Shown here piece by piece: positions 9,075 to 17,708 of a stretch of DNA of 55,695 nucleotides. Every line of letters starts with the position of its first letter. Position 1 is the first letter of the stretch. Origin of the DNA: Alkalicoccus luteus (lineage in GTDB: Bacteria; Bacillota; Bacilli; Bacillales; Salisediminibacteriaceae); the NCBI RefSeq assembly GCF_012034335.1, contig NZ_JAATHJ010000021.1, positions 1 to 55,695 on the forward strand. Direction: 5' to 3'. Below the pieces are notes generated by a model. The model had not been told where the DNA came from, searched no databases, and saw nothing but the letters and a program-made list of their open reading frames with translations. The position numbers and the translations under genes are program-made.

Positions 9075-10325
9075 TTAAAAGAACATACCTGCAATCGATG
9101 CGTTCAGGAGAGAAGCGAGCATCCCTGCAAAAATAGCTTTGACACCGAGCTGAGCAATGTCACCGCGCCGGCTTGGTGCAAGCTTTCCGAGACCGCCGAG
9201 CAGAATACCGAGAGACGATACGTTTGCGAATCCGCAAAGCGCAAAGCTGATAACGAGCACGGTTTTCGGATCGAGATTTTCGATTTCCGGTGCAAAGGAA
9301 GCGTAGGCAACAAATTCGTTCAGAACGAGCTTCTGTCCGATAAAGTTACCGGCCTGGAACGCTTCAGCCCATGGAACGCCGATCGCAAAGGCGAGCGGTG
9401 CAAAGATCACACCGAAAATGTTTTCAAGTGTTAACCCTTCCAGCTGGAACGTTGTAAAGAAATCAAGCACCCAGTTAATACCAACCTGTACAACGCCGAG
9501 ACCTCCGTTGACGAGGGCCACAAGCGCAATAAACGCGAGCAGCATCGCAGCAATATTCAAGGCGAGCTGCAGACCTGTGCTTGCCCCTCTTGCGGCCGCA
9601 TCGATGACGTTATACGATTCCTTATCATCTTCCATATCGATTTCCTGCTTATCAGAGGCCTTTTCCGGTTCGGTTTCCGGCATAATGATCTTCGCGAGAA
9701 CAAGTCCGGAAGGTGCTGCCATGAAGCTTGCTGCAAGAAGGTATTCAAGCGGTACACCAAGCTGTGAATACCCGATCAGCACAGAACCGGCTACAGATGC
9801 GAGTCCACCGGTCATGACAGCAAAAAGCTCGGAGCGCGTCATCTGCGGCAGGAACGGTTTAACGACGAGCGGTGCTTCTGTCTGGCCGACAAAGATGTTA
9901 GCAGAAGCAGACAGCGATTCTGTCCGGCTTGTTCCCAAAAGCCATGCGAGGGCACCGCCGATAATCTTGATAACAAACTGCATGATTCCCAGGTAGTAAA
10001 GGATGGAAATCAGTGAAGAAAAGAAAATAATGATCGTAAGTACTTCAAACGCAAAAATCATGCCGACGCCTTCAGCCTCAAACAATCCGCCGAAAAGGAA
10101 ATCAATTCCCTCGCCTGTAAAACCGACGATCGCGTTGACTACTTCCGTAAAAGCAAACAGCGCCTGCTGTCCGACTGTGGAATAGAGCACAATAAAAGCA
10201 AATAAGATCTGGATGGCTAATCCGCCGAAAATGGTCCGCGGATTAATCGCTTTCCGGTTGGATGACAGCAGCAGTGCAATACCAAGCACCGTTGCAATTC
10301 CGGCAATTCCCCACAAAATGTTCAT
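9075..10325 (-). CDS. nupC: Concentrative nucleoside transporter NupC
   Basis: Proton- or sodium-coupled nucleoside importer of the CNT family in the cytoplasmic membrane. About ten hydrophobic segments are visible. The CNT core patterns GQTEAPLVVKPFL, MTRSELFAVMTGGLASVAGS and CGFANVSSLGILLGGLG carry the substrate- and ion-binding residues. ATG 10325 is chosen because GGGGGA lies 7 nt upstream and the N-terminus NILWGIAGIATVLGIALLLS then begins as a membrane helix; a longer reading adds 22 hydrophilic residues spanning the promoter side. 416 aa. It is the first gene of the nupC-deoC operon. Confidence 0.95.
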   Translation of the reverse strand: MNILWGIAGIATVLGIALLLSSNRKAINPRTIFGGLAIQILFAFIVLYSTVGQQALFAFTEVVNAIVGFTGEGIDFLFGGLFEAEGVGMIFAFEVLTIIIFFSSLISILYYLGIMQFVIKIIGGALAWLLGTSRTESLSASANIFVGQTEAPLVVKPFLPQMTRSELFAVMTGGLASVAGSVLIGYSQLGVPLEYLLAASFMAAPSGLVLAKIIMPETEPEKASDKQEIDMEDDKESYNVIDAAARGASTGLQLALNIAAMLLAFIALVALVNGGLGVVQVGINWVLDFFTTFQLEGLTLENIFGVIFAPLAFAIGVPWAEAFQAGNFIGQKLVLNEFVAYASFAPEIENLDPKTVLVISFALCGFANVSSLGILLGGLGKLAPSRRGDIAQLGVKAIFAGMLASLLNASIAGMFF

Positions 10326-10383
10326 CTGTGAATCCCCCGTTATGTTAGCGTTTTCTTCTGACTTTGCCACTATACCACTAATC

Positions 10384-10420
10384 TTGAACATATGTAAATA
10401 TTACTTTAATCACAAGTTCA
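10384..10420 (-). promoter_or_regulatory. Promoter of nupC-deoC with flanking DeoR-like half-sites
   Basis: Minus strand TTGTGA (10410-10415), 17-nt spacer, TATGTT (10387-10392). Half-sites of the DeoR type flank it: TGAACTT just upstream of the -35 and GTTCAA over the -10. They are farther apart than in the compact deoR palindrome, so cooperative binding would be required. Confidence 0.45.
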
Positions 10421-10470
10421 TTTTCACTGATCGTGATGTACCCCACCGATCGCCCTTTTTTCTGCCTGTT

Positions 10471-10496
10471 GTTTACATATGGCGCATACAGGGAAT
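10471..10496 (+). promoter_or_regulatory. Sigma-B-type promoter upstream of the DUF5665-like gene
   Basis: GTTTAC, 14-nt spacer, GGGAAT matches the general stress sigma-B consensus GTTTAA-N13..15-GGGWAT at 10 of 12 core positions. It lies 54 nt before the ATG at 10550. Sigma-F and sigma-G promoters share parts of this pattern, so a forespore role cannot be excluded. Confidence 0.5.
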
Positions 10497-10549
10497 AAAA
10501 ACAGCAGTCCGTATTCAATCATCAGATGCAGCAGAGGAGGGTTGACTAG

Positions 10550-10897
10550 ATGCCGCTTTCGAAGGAGCAGGAAAAACGAAAAGTCCCGTCCAAAACCCGC
10601 GGGGACGAGAAGCGCCAGGAAGAGAATCAGCGGTTTGAACAGCTGCTGGACAAGCTTGAGGACATTACGACGAACGGCCGTTTAAAAGACATGGCGTATC
10701 ATTTTACGGATACGAAACAGGTCATTAAAACGAACCTGATTGCAGGTGTAGCACGGGGCGTCGGCCTTACCGTCGGTACCGCGATCTTTATCGGTTTACT
10801 GATTTTAATTTTATCTCAGCTCGTTTCAGCTCCGCTTGTCGGCGAATATATTGCAAACCTGCTTGATATTGTCGAAGCAAATCGGGATAATGAATAG
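10550..10897 (+). CDS. Small membrane protein, DUF5665-like
   Basis: 115 aa. A charged N-terminal half (many Lys, Glu, Arg; probably helical) contains RLKDMAYHFTDTKQVIKTNL, followed by a glycine-rich entry GVARGVGLTVGTAIFIG and one transmembrane helix to about residue 95. This arrangement matches the DUF5665 proteins of endospore formers as I recall them. No biochemical role is known to me. GGAGGG lies 8 nt before the ATG. It forms a two-gene unit with the DUF948-like gene 36 nt downstream, behind a sigma-B-like promoter. Confidence 0.75.
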   Translation: MPLSKEQEKRKVPSKTRGDEKRQEENQRFEQLLDKLEDITTNGRLKDMAYHFTDTKQVIKTNLIAGVARGVGLTVGTAIFIGLLILILSQLVSAPLVGEYIANLLDIVEANRDNE

Positions 10898-10933
10898 TAA
10901 GAAGTTCAAATTTTTTGAAATGAGGTGCTACAT

Positions 10934-11386
10934 ATGGATTGGTTAGGCATTGGAGTTCTCGTATTAGCAATTGCATTTTTTGTCGCCGTACTGTTCCTGC
11001 GTCCGGTGCTCAACAATCTGGCCGCCACGCTATCAAACACGGCCGATACGGTGTCAACACTGAACAAAAGTCTCGGGGAAATCACGAGTGAAACGACGCT
11101 GATTCTTTATAACACGAACGAAACACTCGTGGATGTTAACGAAAAAATCGGCAAGCTGAACCCGCTGTTTGATATCATTCACGACACCGGCGAAGCTGCT
11201 CATCACCTGACAGGCACGCTCGCAAGCTATACGTCCGTAAAGCACGACCGTGCAACAGCCGGCATTAACTACATTGATAAAAAGCACCTTGAAGGTATTC
11301 TTCGCGGCGCTGCGTTCGTGTATTACCTGCGCCAGATTAAGAAAGAATCGAACAAAGTAGCGGAAGACGTCACATCAGCTTCCTGA
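10934..11386 (+). CDS. DUF948 (YtxG-like) membrane-anchored protein
   Basis: 150 aa. A single N-terminal transmembrane helix (about residues 3-22, WLGIGVLVLAIAFFVAVLFL) is followed by a long helical heptad-like region with ATLSNTADTVSTLNKSLGEI and LVDVNEKIGKLNPLFD. This is the layout of DUF948 general stress proteins such as B. subtilis YtxG. The start ATG 10934 follows GAGGTG by 6 nt; an earlier start adds only three residues. Co-transcription with the preceding gene and the sigma-B-like promoter fit a stress-linked envelope function, which is inference. Confidence 0.75.
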   Translation: MDWLGIGVLVLAIAFFVAVLFLRPVLNNLAATLSNTADTVSTLNKSLGEITSETTLILYNTNETLVDVNEKIGKLNPLFDIIHDTGEAAHHLTGTLASYTSVKHDRATAGINYIDKKHLEGILRGAAFVYYLRQIKKESNKVAEDVTSAS

Positions 11387-11401
11387 TCGAAATGATGCTA
11401 C

Positions 11402-11442
11402 AGAGCGGCCCGGTGAAACTGCCGGACCGCTCTTTATTTTTG
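11402..11442 (+). terminator. Terminator after the DUF948 gene
   Basis: Stem AGAGCGGCCCGG / CCGGACCGCTCT (11402-11413, 11422-11433; one mismatch), followed by TTTATTTTT. Confidence 0.9.
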
Positions 11443-11449
11443 GTTGCAC

Positions 11450-11485
11450 AAAAAAGCTGTCGCAGGCCAATAGGGCTGGACAGCT
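11450..11485 (-). terminator. Terminator after dgkB
   Basis: Minus-strand stem AGCTGTC / GACAGCT with an inner CAGCC/GGCCTG arm, followed by TTTTTTG. It starts 6 nt past the dgkB stop and is back to back with the DUF948 terminator. Confidence 0.85.
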
Positions 11486-11491
11486 CTCTCG

Positions 11492-12430
11492 CTATTCTAT
11501 TTCCACCTGTGCTTCATTATCCGCTTGTAAACACGTGTGAATTCTGTCAGGCACCATCATGTTCACGTGACGATAAAGGTTGATAAAGCGCTCCTGCAGC
11601 GCGCCGCCATGCTCGCCGTCCAGGTTCAGCTCCAGTTTATCTTCCGATATAATTTCAATATCCCCGGCCTGTACATAGAGCACCCGGTCATCTTTTAAAT
11701 GCTCGCCGCGCATAGCCGCTCCGGTCAGACGAACCACATCTGCCAGATTCGTTTTTTTCACGATAATCAAGTCGAATTTGCCGTCGTCCAGATGCGCCTC
11801 AGGCGCCAGCTTTTCAAAGCCTCCGACAGAATTCGTATTAGAGACGAGAAAGAGCATAATTTCTCCTTCGAACGTTTCTCCATCATAGTGAATCGTAACC
11901 TGTGTCGGCTTAATTCGAGGCAGCTTCTCAAACCCTTTTACGTAGTACGCCATTTGCCCCATCATCGTTTTCAGGCGGCTTGGTACTTCATATGTAAGTT
12001 CCGTGAGCGTCCCTGCGCCTGCGATATTAATAAAATATTTGTCTCCGACTCGGCCGACGTCAATGGCTCGTTCTTTCCCGGAAACGAGCGTTTCACACGC
12101 TTCCTCTATGTTTTTTGGAATATGAAGCGCTCGTGCAAAATCGTTCGTGGTACCACCCGGCAGCAGTCCGAGCTTAGGCCGGTAGTCTTTCTCGGCAATA
12201 CCGTTGACGACCTCATGAATGGTGCCGTCACCGCCTGCTGCAATGACAAAGTCAAATTCCCGTTCACAGGCGAGCGCCGCAGCTCGGCGGGCGCAGCCTT
12301 CCCCGGTCGTGGCATGAGCGGATGCTTCGTACCCTGCCTTTTCAAGCGTTTCTAAAATAAACGGCAGATGACGCTTTACTTGTTCCCTGCCGGAAGTTGG
12401 ATTATAAATCAGCCTGGCTCGTTTCGTCAT
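11492..12430 (-). CDS. dgkB: Diacylglycerol kinase DgkB
   Basis: Soluble lipid kinase that phosphorylates diacylglycerol to phosphatidic acid, recycling lipid released by lipoteichoic acid synthesis. The DAGK catalytic domain shows YNPTSG at residues 9-14, the nucleotide loop AAGGDGTIHEVVNG near residue 65 and LPGGTTNDFARAL near residue 95. The C-terminal beta-sandwich has NLDGEHGG. ATG 12430 is set by GGGGGACGG about 4 nt upstream. 312 aa, close to B. subtilis YerQ (303 aa). In B. subtilis it lies beside rlmCD; here the nucleoside genes and copy A intervene. Confidence 0.93.
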   Translation of the reverse strand: MTKRARLIYNPTSGREQVKRHLPFILETLEKAGYEASAHATTGEGCARRAAALACEREFDFVIAAGGDGTIHEVVNGIAEKDYRPKLGLLPGGTTNDFARALHIPKNIEEACETLVSGKERAIDVGRVGDKYFINIAGAGTLTELTYEVPSRLKTMMGQMAYYVKGFEKLPRIKPTQVTIHYDGETFEGEIMLFLVSNTNSVGGFEKLAPEAHLDDGKFDLIIVKKTNLADVVRLTGAAMRGEHLKDDRVLYVQAGDIEIISEDKLELNLDGEHGGALQERFINLYRHVNMMVPDRIHTCLQADNEAQVEIE

Positions 12431-12496
12431 GGTACCGTCCCCCGTCATCCCCAGTTTTCCCAGTCAGTATACCATAATATGGACGCTTAAAGCATA

Positions 12497-12666
12497 CAAA
12501 AAGCAGGCCTTTGTCAACAGCATCGTTTTTGACAAAGGCCTGCTCATGTTCGTATGTCGCTATTCATCCTGTTTTGCAATCCCTCCTTCACGTATGGAAA
12601 TCAGTGCTGTGGCTGGATCGATCGCAAAACCCCTTTCCTATGGATATCACAGCTCCTTGCTGTGTA
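12497..12666 (-). ncRNA. Candidate small structured RNA, about 165 nt
   Basis: A sigma-A-type promoter (12673-12701) and a strong terminator (12502-12544, 16-bp perfect stem AGCAGGCCTTTGTCAA / TTGACAAAGGCCTGCT, then TTTTTG) bracket a short transcript with no convincing ORF. The RNA opens with a perfect hairpin CACAGC-AAGGA-GCTGTG. It then has a long imperfect stem between GTTTTGCGATC and GGATTGCAAAAC. GGA motifs appear in AAGGAG, TAGGAAAGG, AAGGAGGGA and ACAGGATG. The pattern resembles RNAs that expose GGA or SD-like loops. The unit lies between fbp and dgkB. The longest in-frame peptides near the SD-like sites are 7-25 codons and start poorly, so a tiny protein gene is the main alternative. 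Confidence 0.5.
12502..12544 (-). terminator. Terminator of the candidate small RNA
   Basis: 16-bp perfect stem with an 11-nt loop. The minus-strand tail is TTTTTG. It would also stop read-through from fbp into dgkB. Confidence 0.9.
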
Positions 12667-12672
12667 GAGTTT

Positions 12673-12701
12673 ATTTTATCCGATAAACTTTTTATTGTAA
12701 A
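12673..12701 (-). promoter_or_regulatory. Sigma-A promoter of the candidate small RNA
   Basis: Minus strand TTTACA, 17-nt spacer, TAAAAT, in AT-rich surroundings. The predicted start is near 12666. Confidence 0.6.
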
Positions 12702-12954
12702 TATTCAGAATTATTAATTTAATAGAGGAAATCGCCGTCATTCTTATTTTTATTCCCGTTTGCTTTATGTTTCTCTCTTTTTCGTTTTTTTAAGTTACTG
12801 GCTTTTGTCCTCCCTAGGCACCGTTTCCCTTAACGTCAGGAGACGCTGCATCTAAAAAACTGCCAATCGGCTAAGGGGCTCGCGATCTAACGCCATTAAC
12901 GATTCGCCCATAACCAAAGGCAGACTCTTTTGGGATACCGATACTGCTGAATAA
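12702..12954. other. Intergenic stretch with no recognised feature
   Basis: AT-rich near the promoter and GC-richer toward fbp. It has no ORF with a ribosome binding site on either strand and no clear hairpin with a T-run. Confidence 0.4.
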
Positions 12955-12983
12955 TGCGCCGCCCCCAGTCACAGAAGCGGCGC
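12955..12983 (-). terminator. Hairpin after fbp
   Basis: GCGCCGC / GCGGCGC stem (12955-12961, 12976-12982), a few nt past the fbp stop. The minus-strand tail is AT-rich but has no long T-run, so termination may be partial. Confidence 0.55.
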
Positions 12984-12988
12984 TTTAA

Positions 12989-14920
12989 TTATGTCATGTA
13001 CCGGTGTTCCCGCAGCCGGTGCAGACTTTCGATATCCTGCTTCAGCTTTTCCCCGTTGTTCGTCTCCCGCACCTTTTTCCGTACGAGCTCCTCATTGACT
13101 AAGCGCTTCACCGAGAGAACGTCGGTTTCCTTCGTCAGCACGTCCTCTTTTGAGTTGAAATGCTGATGGGCGACGAGCTGCATGCCGTACGAATTGTACA
13201 GAAGCGTGTATCCCGCAATTCCCGTCGTCGACTGGTACGCCTTCGAGAAGCCGCCGTCGATTACGATCATTTTCCCCTCGGCCTTAATCGGATCCTCCCC
13301 GTCGATTTCCTTCACCGGGGTGTGGCCGTTAATAATGCGCCCCTGCTCCGGGTCCAGATCAAACTCCTCCAGCATGCGCCGGCACATCCCCTCATCCTCC
13401 CGCAGCGAATAATACGGATTCTTCCGCTCTTTATGCGTCGCCTTATCCTGAATGAAATAGCGCTCAAATGTCGTCATTTCCCGCTTGCCAAACAGGGATG
13501 AATTTTCCCCTGTCCACAAATACCAGATCATGTCCGTCGCGAAATCATCGGTCTCTTCCGGGCGGGCAAACGAGTCGCGCACGTACCGTTCAAACACGTC
13601 GAGCAGTTCACGCCCGGCATACGACGTGCCTTCAATATCCATTTCTTTCATGCTGCCGTCCTCTTCCAACGGAATGCAGCCATGAATCAGCAGATTGCCG
13701 TTATACTTCAAGTAAAGACTGCCCTTTTTCATCAGGAATTTCATATGGCGCGTCAGCTTTTCAGAGTGCTGAACAGAGAAAAGCAGCTTGTCAATCACCT
13801 GCTGCTCCTCGTCCAGAAGCGCTGTCGGATCGTCCGGATCCACGGTGGCAAAGCAGCCGTTTTCGATCGGATACGTTTTCCCGTGAATCGTTACTTCGTT
13901 GTTACCGTAGTCGACGCGCTCCAGCAGCAGCCGGTCCTCCATACGCAGGCACGGGCGCCGCTTAATGATTGGACTTTCAAGCTTGAACTGGATGATGGCG
14001 ATCGCCTGATGGATTTTCGTAATCTGCAGCTGCTCCTGCCCGGTCAGCTGATCGTCGTCAGTCCGCTTCGGGCGGAACGGCGGGTTGTCCCCGTAGTATT
14101 TTTCAGCGAGGTTCAGCAGCGGCCGCAGGTTAATACCGTAAGCGTCTTCAATGATGTCCAGGTTGTTGTAGCGTGCGCAGATGCGGATGATATTGGCCAG
14201 ACACACTTTAGAGCCGGCATAGGCGCCGATCCAGAGCACGTCGTGATTCCCCCACTGGATGTCGAGCGAATGGTAGTGAATGAGCGTATCCATGATTTTA
14301 TGCGGGTCCGGTCCCCTGTCGTAAATGTCACCGACAACGTGCAGGTGGTCGACGACGAGCCGCTGCGTCGTGTAAGCGAGGCCGATGATCAGCTTATCCG
14401 CCTGCCCGAAAGCTATTGTACGCTCGAGTATCTTCTCGTAATACTCCTTTTTGTCCTCAACCTCATCCTTTTTGTACAGCAGCTCTTCGACGATGTAGAC
14501 AAACTGCTGCGGCAGCGCTTTGCGAATCTTGGACCGCGTATACTTCGAGGAAGAACGTGAAATCAGCCGCAGCATGCGTGCGATCGTTTTCTCATACCAC
14601 TCCCTGAGCTCCTCCTTGCTCGTGAAGGTGCTTTTCACAAGCTTTATCTTCTCCTCCGGATAGTAGATGAGCGTCGCAAACTCGTTCATCTCCGCTTCGC
14701 TCAGCTCACCCTTGAATACATCGGCAATCTTCATTTTCACATTGCCCGAGCCGTTCCGCAGCACGTGCTGAAACGCCTGGTATTCGCCGTGAAGGTCACT
14801 TACAAAATGCTCTGTTCCCTTCGGCAAATCCAGAATTGATTCCAGGTGAATAATCTCCGTAGCAACTTCCTCTTCACTGTCGTACTTTTTTGCCAGCAGA
14901 TCCAGATATTTTACATCCAT
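12989..14920 (-). CDS. fbp: Fructose-1,6-bisphosphatase, class III
   Basis: Gluconeogenic phosphatase converting fructose 1,6-bisphosphate to fructose 6-phosphate. The large Firmicute class III enzyme belongs to the metallophosphoesterase fold. Metal-binding motifs are visible: [11 protein letters not shown] near residue 41, [10 protein letters not shown] near 197, QWGNHD near 222 and INGHTPVKE near 547. 643 aa is in the family range (B. subtilis 671). ATG 14920 follows AAGGGGG by 8 nt. A 34-codon ORF in another frame overlaps this start and contains the ribosome binding site. The gene is transcribed alone. Confidence 0.96.
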   Translation of the reverse strand: MDVKYLDLLAKKYDSEEEVATEIIHLESILDLPKGTEHFVSDLHGEYQAFQHVLRNGSGNVKMKIADVFKGELSEAEMNEFATLIYYPEEKIKLVKSTFTSKEELREWYEKTIARMLRLISRSSSKYTRSKIRKALPQQFVYIVEELLYKKDEVEDKKEYYEKILERTIAFGQADKLIIGLAYTTQRLVVDHLHVVGDIYDRGPDPHKIMDTLIHYHSLDIQWGNHDVLWIGAYAGSKVCLANIIRICARYNNLDIIEDAYGINLRPLLNLAEKYYGDNPPFRPKRTDDDQLTGQEQLQITKIHQAIAIIQFKLESPIIKRRPCLRMEDRLLLERVDYGNNEVTIHGKTYPIENGCFATVDPDDPTALLDEEQQVIDKLLFSVQHSEKLTRHMKFLMKKGSLYLKYNGNLLIHGCIPLEEDGSMKEMDIEGTSYAGRELLDVFERYVRDSFARPEETDDFATDMIWYLWTGENSSLFGKREMTTFERYFIQDKATHKERKNPYYSLREDEGMCRRMLEEFDLDPEQGRIINGHTPVKEIDGEDPIKAEGKMIVIDGGFSKAYQSTTGIAGYTLLYNSYGMQLVAHQHFNSKEDVLTKETDVLSVKRLVNEELVRKKVRETNNGEKLKQDIESLHRLREHRYMT

Positions 14921-15015
14921 CCCGAATACCCCCTTCGACCTCCTGCAGGGCAGTTCCCACAGCAGCCCTTTTTCTTCGTGACAGGCACCTCCCCATCATG
15001 GTGAGAAGGTTTCAA
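14911..15015 (-). CDS. Putative 34-aa cysteine-containing peptide overlapping the fbp start
   Basis: TTG start at 15015 with GGAG 5 nt upstream. The frame reads ...[18 protein letters not shown] and ends [12 protein letters not shown]. The stop TAA (14911-14913) lies inside fbp, arranged ATGGATGTAA, so the last codon and stop overlap the fbp start. Composition (three Cys, basic cluster, Gly-rich tail) is protein-like but short. It may be an upstream ORF that couples to or controls fbp translation, a small zinc-binding protein, or chance. No family recognised. Confidence 0.35.
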   Translation of the reverse strand: MKPSHHDGEVPVTKKKGCCGNCPAGGRRGYSGWM

Positions 15016-15337
15016 CGTATCTCCAGTTTATAGCAGTCACGCCAGGAGAACCAGTGGAAAAAGGAAAATTTTTCAGAATGGAGAGGCTGCTCGCACAACG
15101 CAGAGGACATTCGCGCAGCGGCGGAATAATGCAGCTTCTCTCGCATTAATGCTTGTTGAGGACCTGACGATTCCAACTCTGCCTGCAACCTTGTTCATCC
15201 ACCGGCAGCAATTCCGCGCTGCTCTCCGCAGTTTAGTTATAAAACACTTGTTCATTGTCGTGCAGAAGCGGCGGCCGCAGGGTTTTTCTTCAGCCAGTAA
15301 GAAGACAATGTTTTTGCGTTAAACTGGTTAACCAACT
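15016..15337. other. Intergenic region upstream of fbp
   Basis: Contains a possible TATAAA -10 element for fbp on the minus strand near 15030 without a clear -35. A 60-codon minus-strand ORF (15073-15255) lacks a ribosome binding site and looks spurious. Nothing else recognised. Confidence 0.4.
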
Positions 15338-15381
15338 AAAAACCGCTCTTTCTCCACAAAAATGAAGAAAAAGCGGTTTTT
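15338..15381 (-). terminator. Terminator after the 151-aa membrane protein gene
   Basis: Arms AAAAACCGCTCTTTCTCC / GAAGAAAAAGCGGTTTTT with one mismatch and A/T runs on both sides, so it can act in both directions. It lies 74 nt past the stop at 15455. Confidence 0.85.
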
Positions 15382-15454
15382 AAAGGCGCTATCAGATCGG
15401 AAACGCAAATTGCTGGAATATCAGTGGTTTCTTTATAGGACGGGTAGATGCTTT

Positions 15455-15910
15455 TTATGATTGTTCAGCTGTGATCCGCACCCGCGGCTGTTTTAAATGG
15501 CGGACCTGCTTCACGATGCCTGCGTACAGCAGCCTCGCTCCAGCTGCGATAGCCGTAATGACAACGGCAAGCCCGAGCGTGGAAAATGTGATACCAGTCA
15601 GTGAACTGCTGACCGTCGCCAGATAGCCTGCAAAAAAACCAAGTTGAACAGCAGAAACAGCATAAGGGAACATGATTCTACGGATTCGCCGCTGAACCCG
15701 GATAAGCTTCAGCCAGTCGATGATCTGAACCGGAATGACCCAAAGTACGACCGCGGCTGAAAATACCGCGAGCGACGTCCAGGAACTGATCAGCACCTCA
15801 CTGCCAAGCGCCAGGGACGCAAGCTGCACAATCATTGCGGTGCCGCCTGTTACAATCAGGAGCATCGCAGCCGTTCGTATAAAGAAATGAAGCATCTGCT
15901 TCGTCATCAC
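15455..15910 (-). CDS. Hypothetical membrane protein with four predicted helices
   Basis: 151 aa. Four hydrophobic segments: about residues 10-32, 43-63, 82-100 and 105-128. A basic loop (LKLIRVQRRIRRIMF) lies between helices 2 and 3, and the tail is basic. This pattern suggests N- and C-termini inside. AAAGGTG lies 8 nt before a GTG (15910) and 11 nt before the following ATG (15907); either can be the start. No family recognised. It stands alone between gatB and fbp and has its own terminator. Confidence 0.7.
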   Translation of the reverse strand: MMTKQMLHFFIRTAAMLLIVTGGTAMIVQLASLALGSEVLISSWTSLAVFSAAVVLWVIPVQIIDWLKLIRVQRRIRRIMFPYAVSAVQLGFFAGYLATVSSSLTGITFSTLGLAVVITAIAAGARLLYAGIVKQVRHLKQPRVRITAEQS

Positions 15911-16235
15911 TCGAAAAACACCTTTCGTTTGTCAGTTTTTTTCACGAATGCTTATGAGTATAACGAAGAAAACGAGCCTTTGACAAGCTGTCTCAGCCCG
16001 TCTGCCGCAGAGTCTGCGCGTGCCGGCTGCGATCATACCACCTTCAACCACACCTAGCTCCGTATATCTTCAAAAGGTAACGCTTTCACGCATACCTTCA
16101 TCTTTTAGGGGAACTATTTTGTGTCTTCTGAAACATATTTACCTGGGAGCCGAAGGTAAGGTCAACGCAGACTGGTTCAGCGAAGCCTGACTATATGAAC
16201 ATGAATCAGTATTTGAGCGGGTGATTTTTCCGAAA
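15911..16235. other. Intergenic stretch between gatB and the membrane protein gene
   Basis: No ORF with a ribosome binding site, no RNA gene and no repeat seen. A weak cre-like string near 16078-16092 has mismatches in conserved positions. Confidence 0.4.
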
Positions 16236-16269
16236 GCAAAAGCCGTCCGGCGTAACATGCGGACGGCTT
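16236..16269 (-). terminator. Terminator of gatCAB
   Basis: AAGCCGTCCG / CGGACGGCTT stem, minus-strand tail TTTTGCTTT, 6 nt past the gatB stop. Confidence 0.85.
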
Positions 16270-16274
16270 GCTCC

Positions 16275-17708
16275 TTATCGTTTGTCGATTTCTTCTTTTA
16301 ACAGCTCATTTACAAGCTGCGGGTTGGCTTTTCCTTTAGAGGCTTTCATCACCTGTCCGACGAGAAAGCCGATTGCTTTGCCTTTTCCGTTTTTGTAATC
16401 TTCAACGGACTGCTCGTTCTGATCCAGTGCGTCATTGACCATGCTGCGCACGGCACCTTCGTCACTTATCTGCACAAGCCCTTTTTCTTCGACGATGGCT
16501 TCTGCCTCTCCGCCATTCTCGATCAGCTCTTTAAACACTTGTTTTGCGATCTTGGACGAAATTGTTCCCTTTTCAATAAGAGCGATCATATCAACGAGCG
16601 CCTTTGGCGTAAGCGGCACGTCCTGAATGTCTTTGTCATGCTGATTCAGATAAGCATTCACTTCTCCCATCAGCCAGTTGGACAAAGGCTTCGCCGGCCC
16701 GCCCAGAGCCAGTCCCTGCTCGAAAAAGTCGCTCATCGCCTTCTGCTGTGTCAGCACGCCGGCATCATAAGCAGGCAGATCATACTTTTTCATGTAGCGG
16801 TCTTTCCGTGCATCAGGAAGCTCCGGAATCGTTGCTTCTACACGTTCTTTCCACTCTTTATCAATATAGAGATTGACGAGATCTGGGTCCGGGAAGTAGC
16901 GGTAGTCGTCTGATCCTTCCTTTACCCGCATTAGAATCGTCTTTTTCGCCTGTTCATCCCAGCGGCGTGTTTCCTGCAGAATTTCTCCGCCGTTCTCTAC
17001 TTCTTCACGTTGACGAGTTTCTTCGTACTCAAGCCCTTTCTGCACGTGAGTGAAAGAGTTGAGGTTTTTAAGCTCCGCTTTTGTGCCGAACTTCTCCTGC
17101 CCGACAGGCCGGATTGAAATATTGGCGTCACAGCGCAGAGAACCTTCCTCCATTTTACAGTCGGAAACTTCCGTATACTGCATAATTGCTTTCAGCTTCT
17201 CCAGGTAGGCATATGCTTCTTCCGGAGTGCGGATGTCCGGTTCGGATACAATTTCCACAAGCGGTGTGCCGACACGGTTATAGTCGACAAGCGAGTGGCC
17301 TTCCCCTTCCAGATGCGTCAGCTTTCCGGCATCCTCTTCCAGGTGCAGACGCGTGATGCCGATTCGCTTTTTTTCCCCGTTCACTTCAATGTCAATCCAG
17401 CCGTTCTCACCGATCGGTTCGTCAAACTGGGAAATCTGATACGCTTTCGGGTTGTCCGGGTAAAAGTAGTTTTTCCGGTCAAACTTAGTCCGTTCTGCAA
17501 TGTCACAGTTCAGTGCCATTGATGCTTTCATCGCAAAATCGACGGCCTGTCTGTTTAACACAGGAAGCACTCCCGGATGACCAAGGCAGATCGGGCACGT
17601 GTGCGTATTTGCAGGTGCCCCGAACTCTGTCGAGCAGCTGCAGAAGATTTTTGAATTTGTTTTCAGCTCTACGTGAACTTCGAGGCCGATTATCGTTTCA
17701 TAGCTCAT
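16275..17708 (-). CDS. gatB: Asp-tRNA(Asn)/Glu-tRNA(Gln) amidotransferase subunit B
   Basis: tRNA-binding and kinase subunit of the GatCAB complex, which turns mischarged Glu-tRNA(Gln) and Asp-tRNA(Asn) into the correct aminoacyl-tRNAs. [10 protein letters not shown] opens the protein. The zinc cysteines are in FCSCSTEFG and [26 protein letters not shown] lies near residue 140, and the C-terminal YqeY-like tail binds tRNA. 477 aa, full length. Its ATG overlaps the gatA stop (ATGA), and AAGGAGGGG precedes it, so translation is coupled. Confidence 0.98.
   Translation of the reverse strand: MSYETIIGLEVHVELKTNSKIFCSCSTEFGAPANTHTCPICLGHPGVLPVLNRQAVDFAMKASMALNCDIAERTKFDRKNYFYPDNPKAYQISQFDEPIGENGWIDIEVNGEKKRIGITRLHLEEDAGKLTHLEGEGHSLVDYNRVGTPLVEIVSEPDIRTPEEAYAYLEKLKAIMQYTEVSDCKMEEGSLRCDANISIRPVGQEKFGTKAELKNLNSFTHVQKGLEYEETRQREEVENGGEILQETRRWDEQAKKTILMRVKEGSDDYRYFPDPDLVNLYIDKEWKERVEATIPELPDARKDRYMKKYDLPAYDAGVLTQQKAMSDFFEQGLALGGPAKPLSNWLMGEVNAYLNQHDKDIQDVPLTPKALVDMIALIEKGTISSKIAKQVFKELIENGGEAEAIVEEKGLVQISDEGAVRSMVNDALDQNEQSVEDYKNGKGKAIGFLVGQVMKASKGKANPQLVNELLKEEIDKR

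Noticed and set aside
13160-14560. Long plus-strand ORFs inside fbp
   Set aside because: Antisense shadows of a clear coding gene.
15073-15255. 60-codon minus-strand ORF upstream of fbp
   Set aside because: No SD, no recognisable motif, Arg/Cys-rich composition typical of chance.
16078-16092. cre-like string GGTAACGCTTTCACG
   Set aside because: Mismatches at conserved positions and no promoter next to it.
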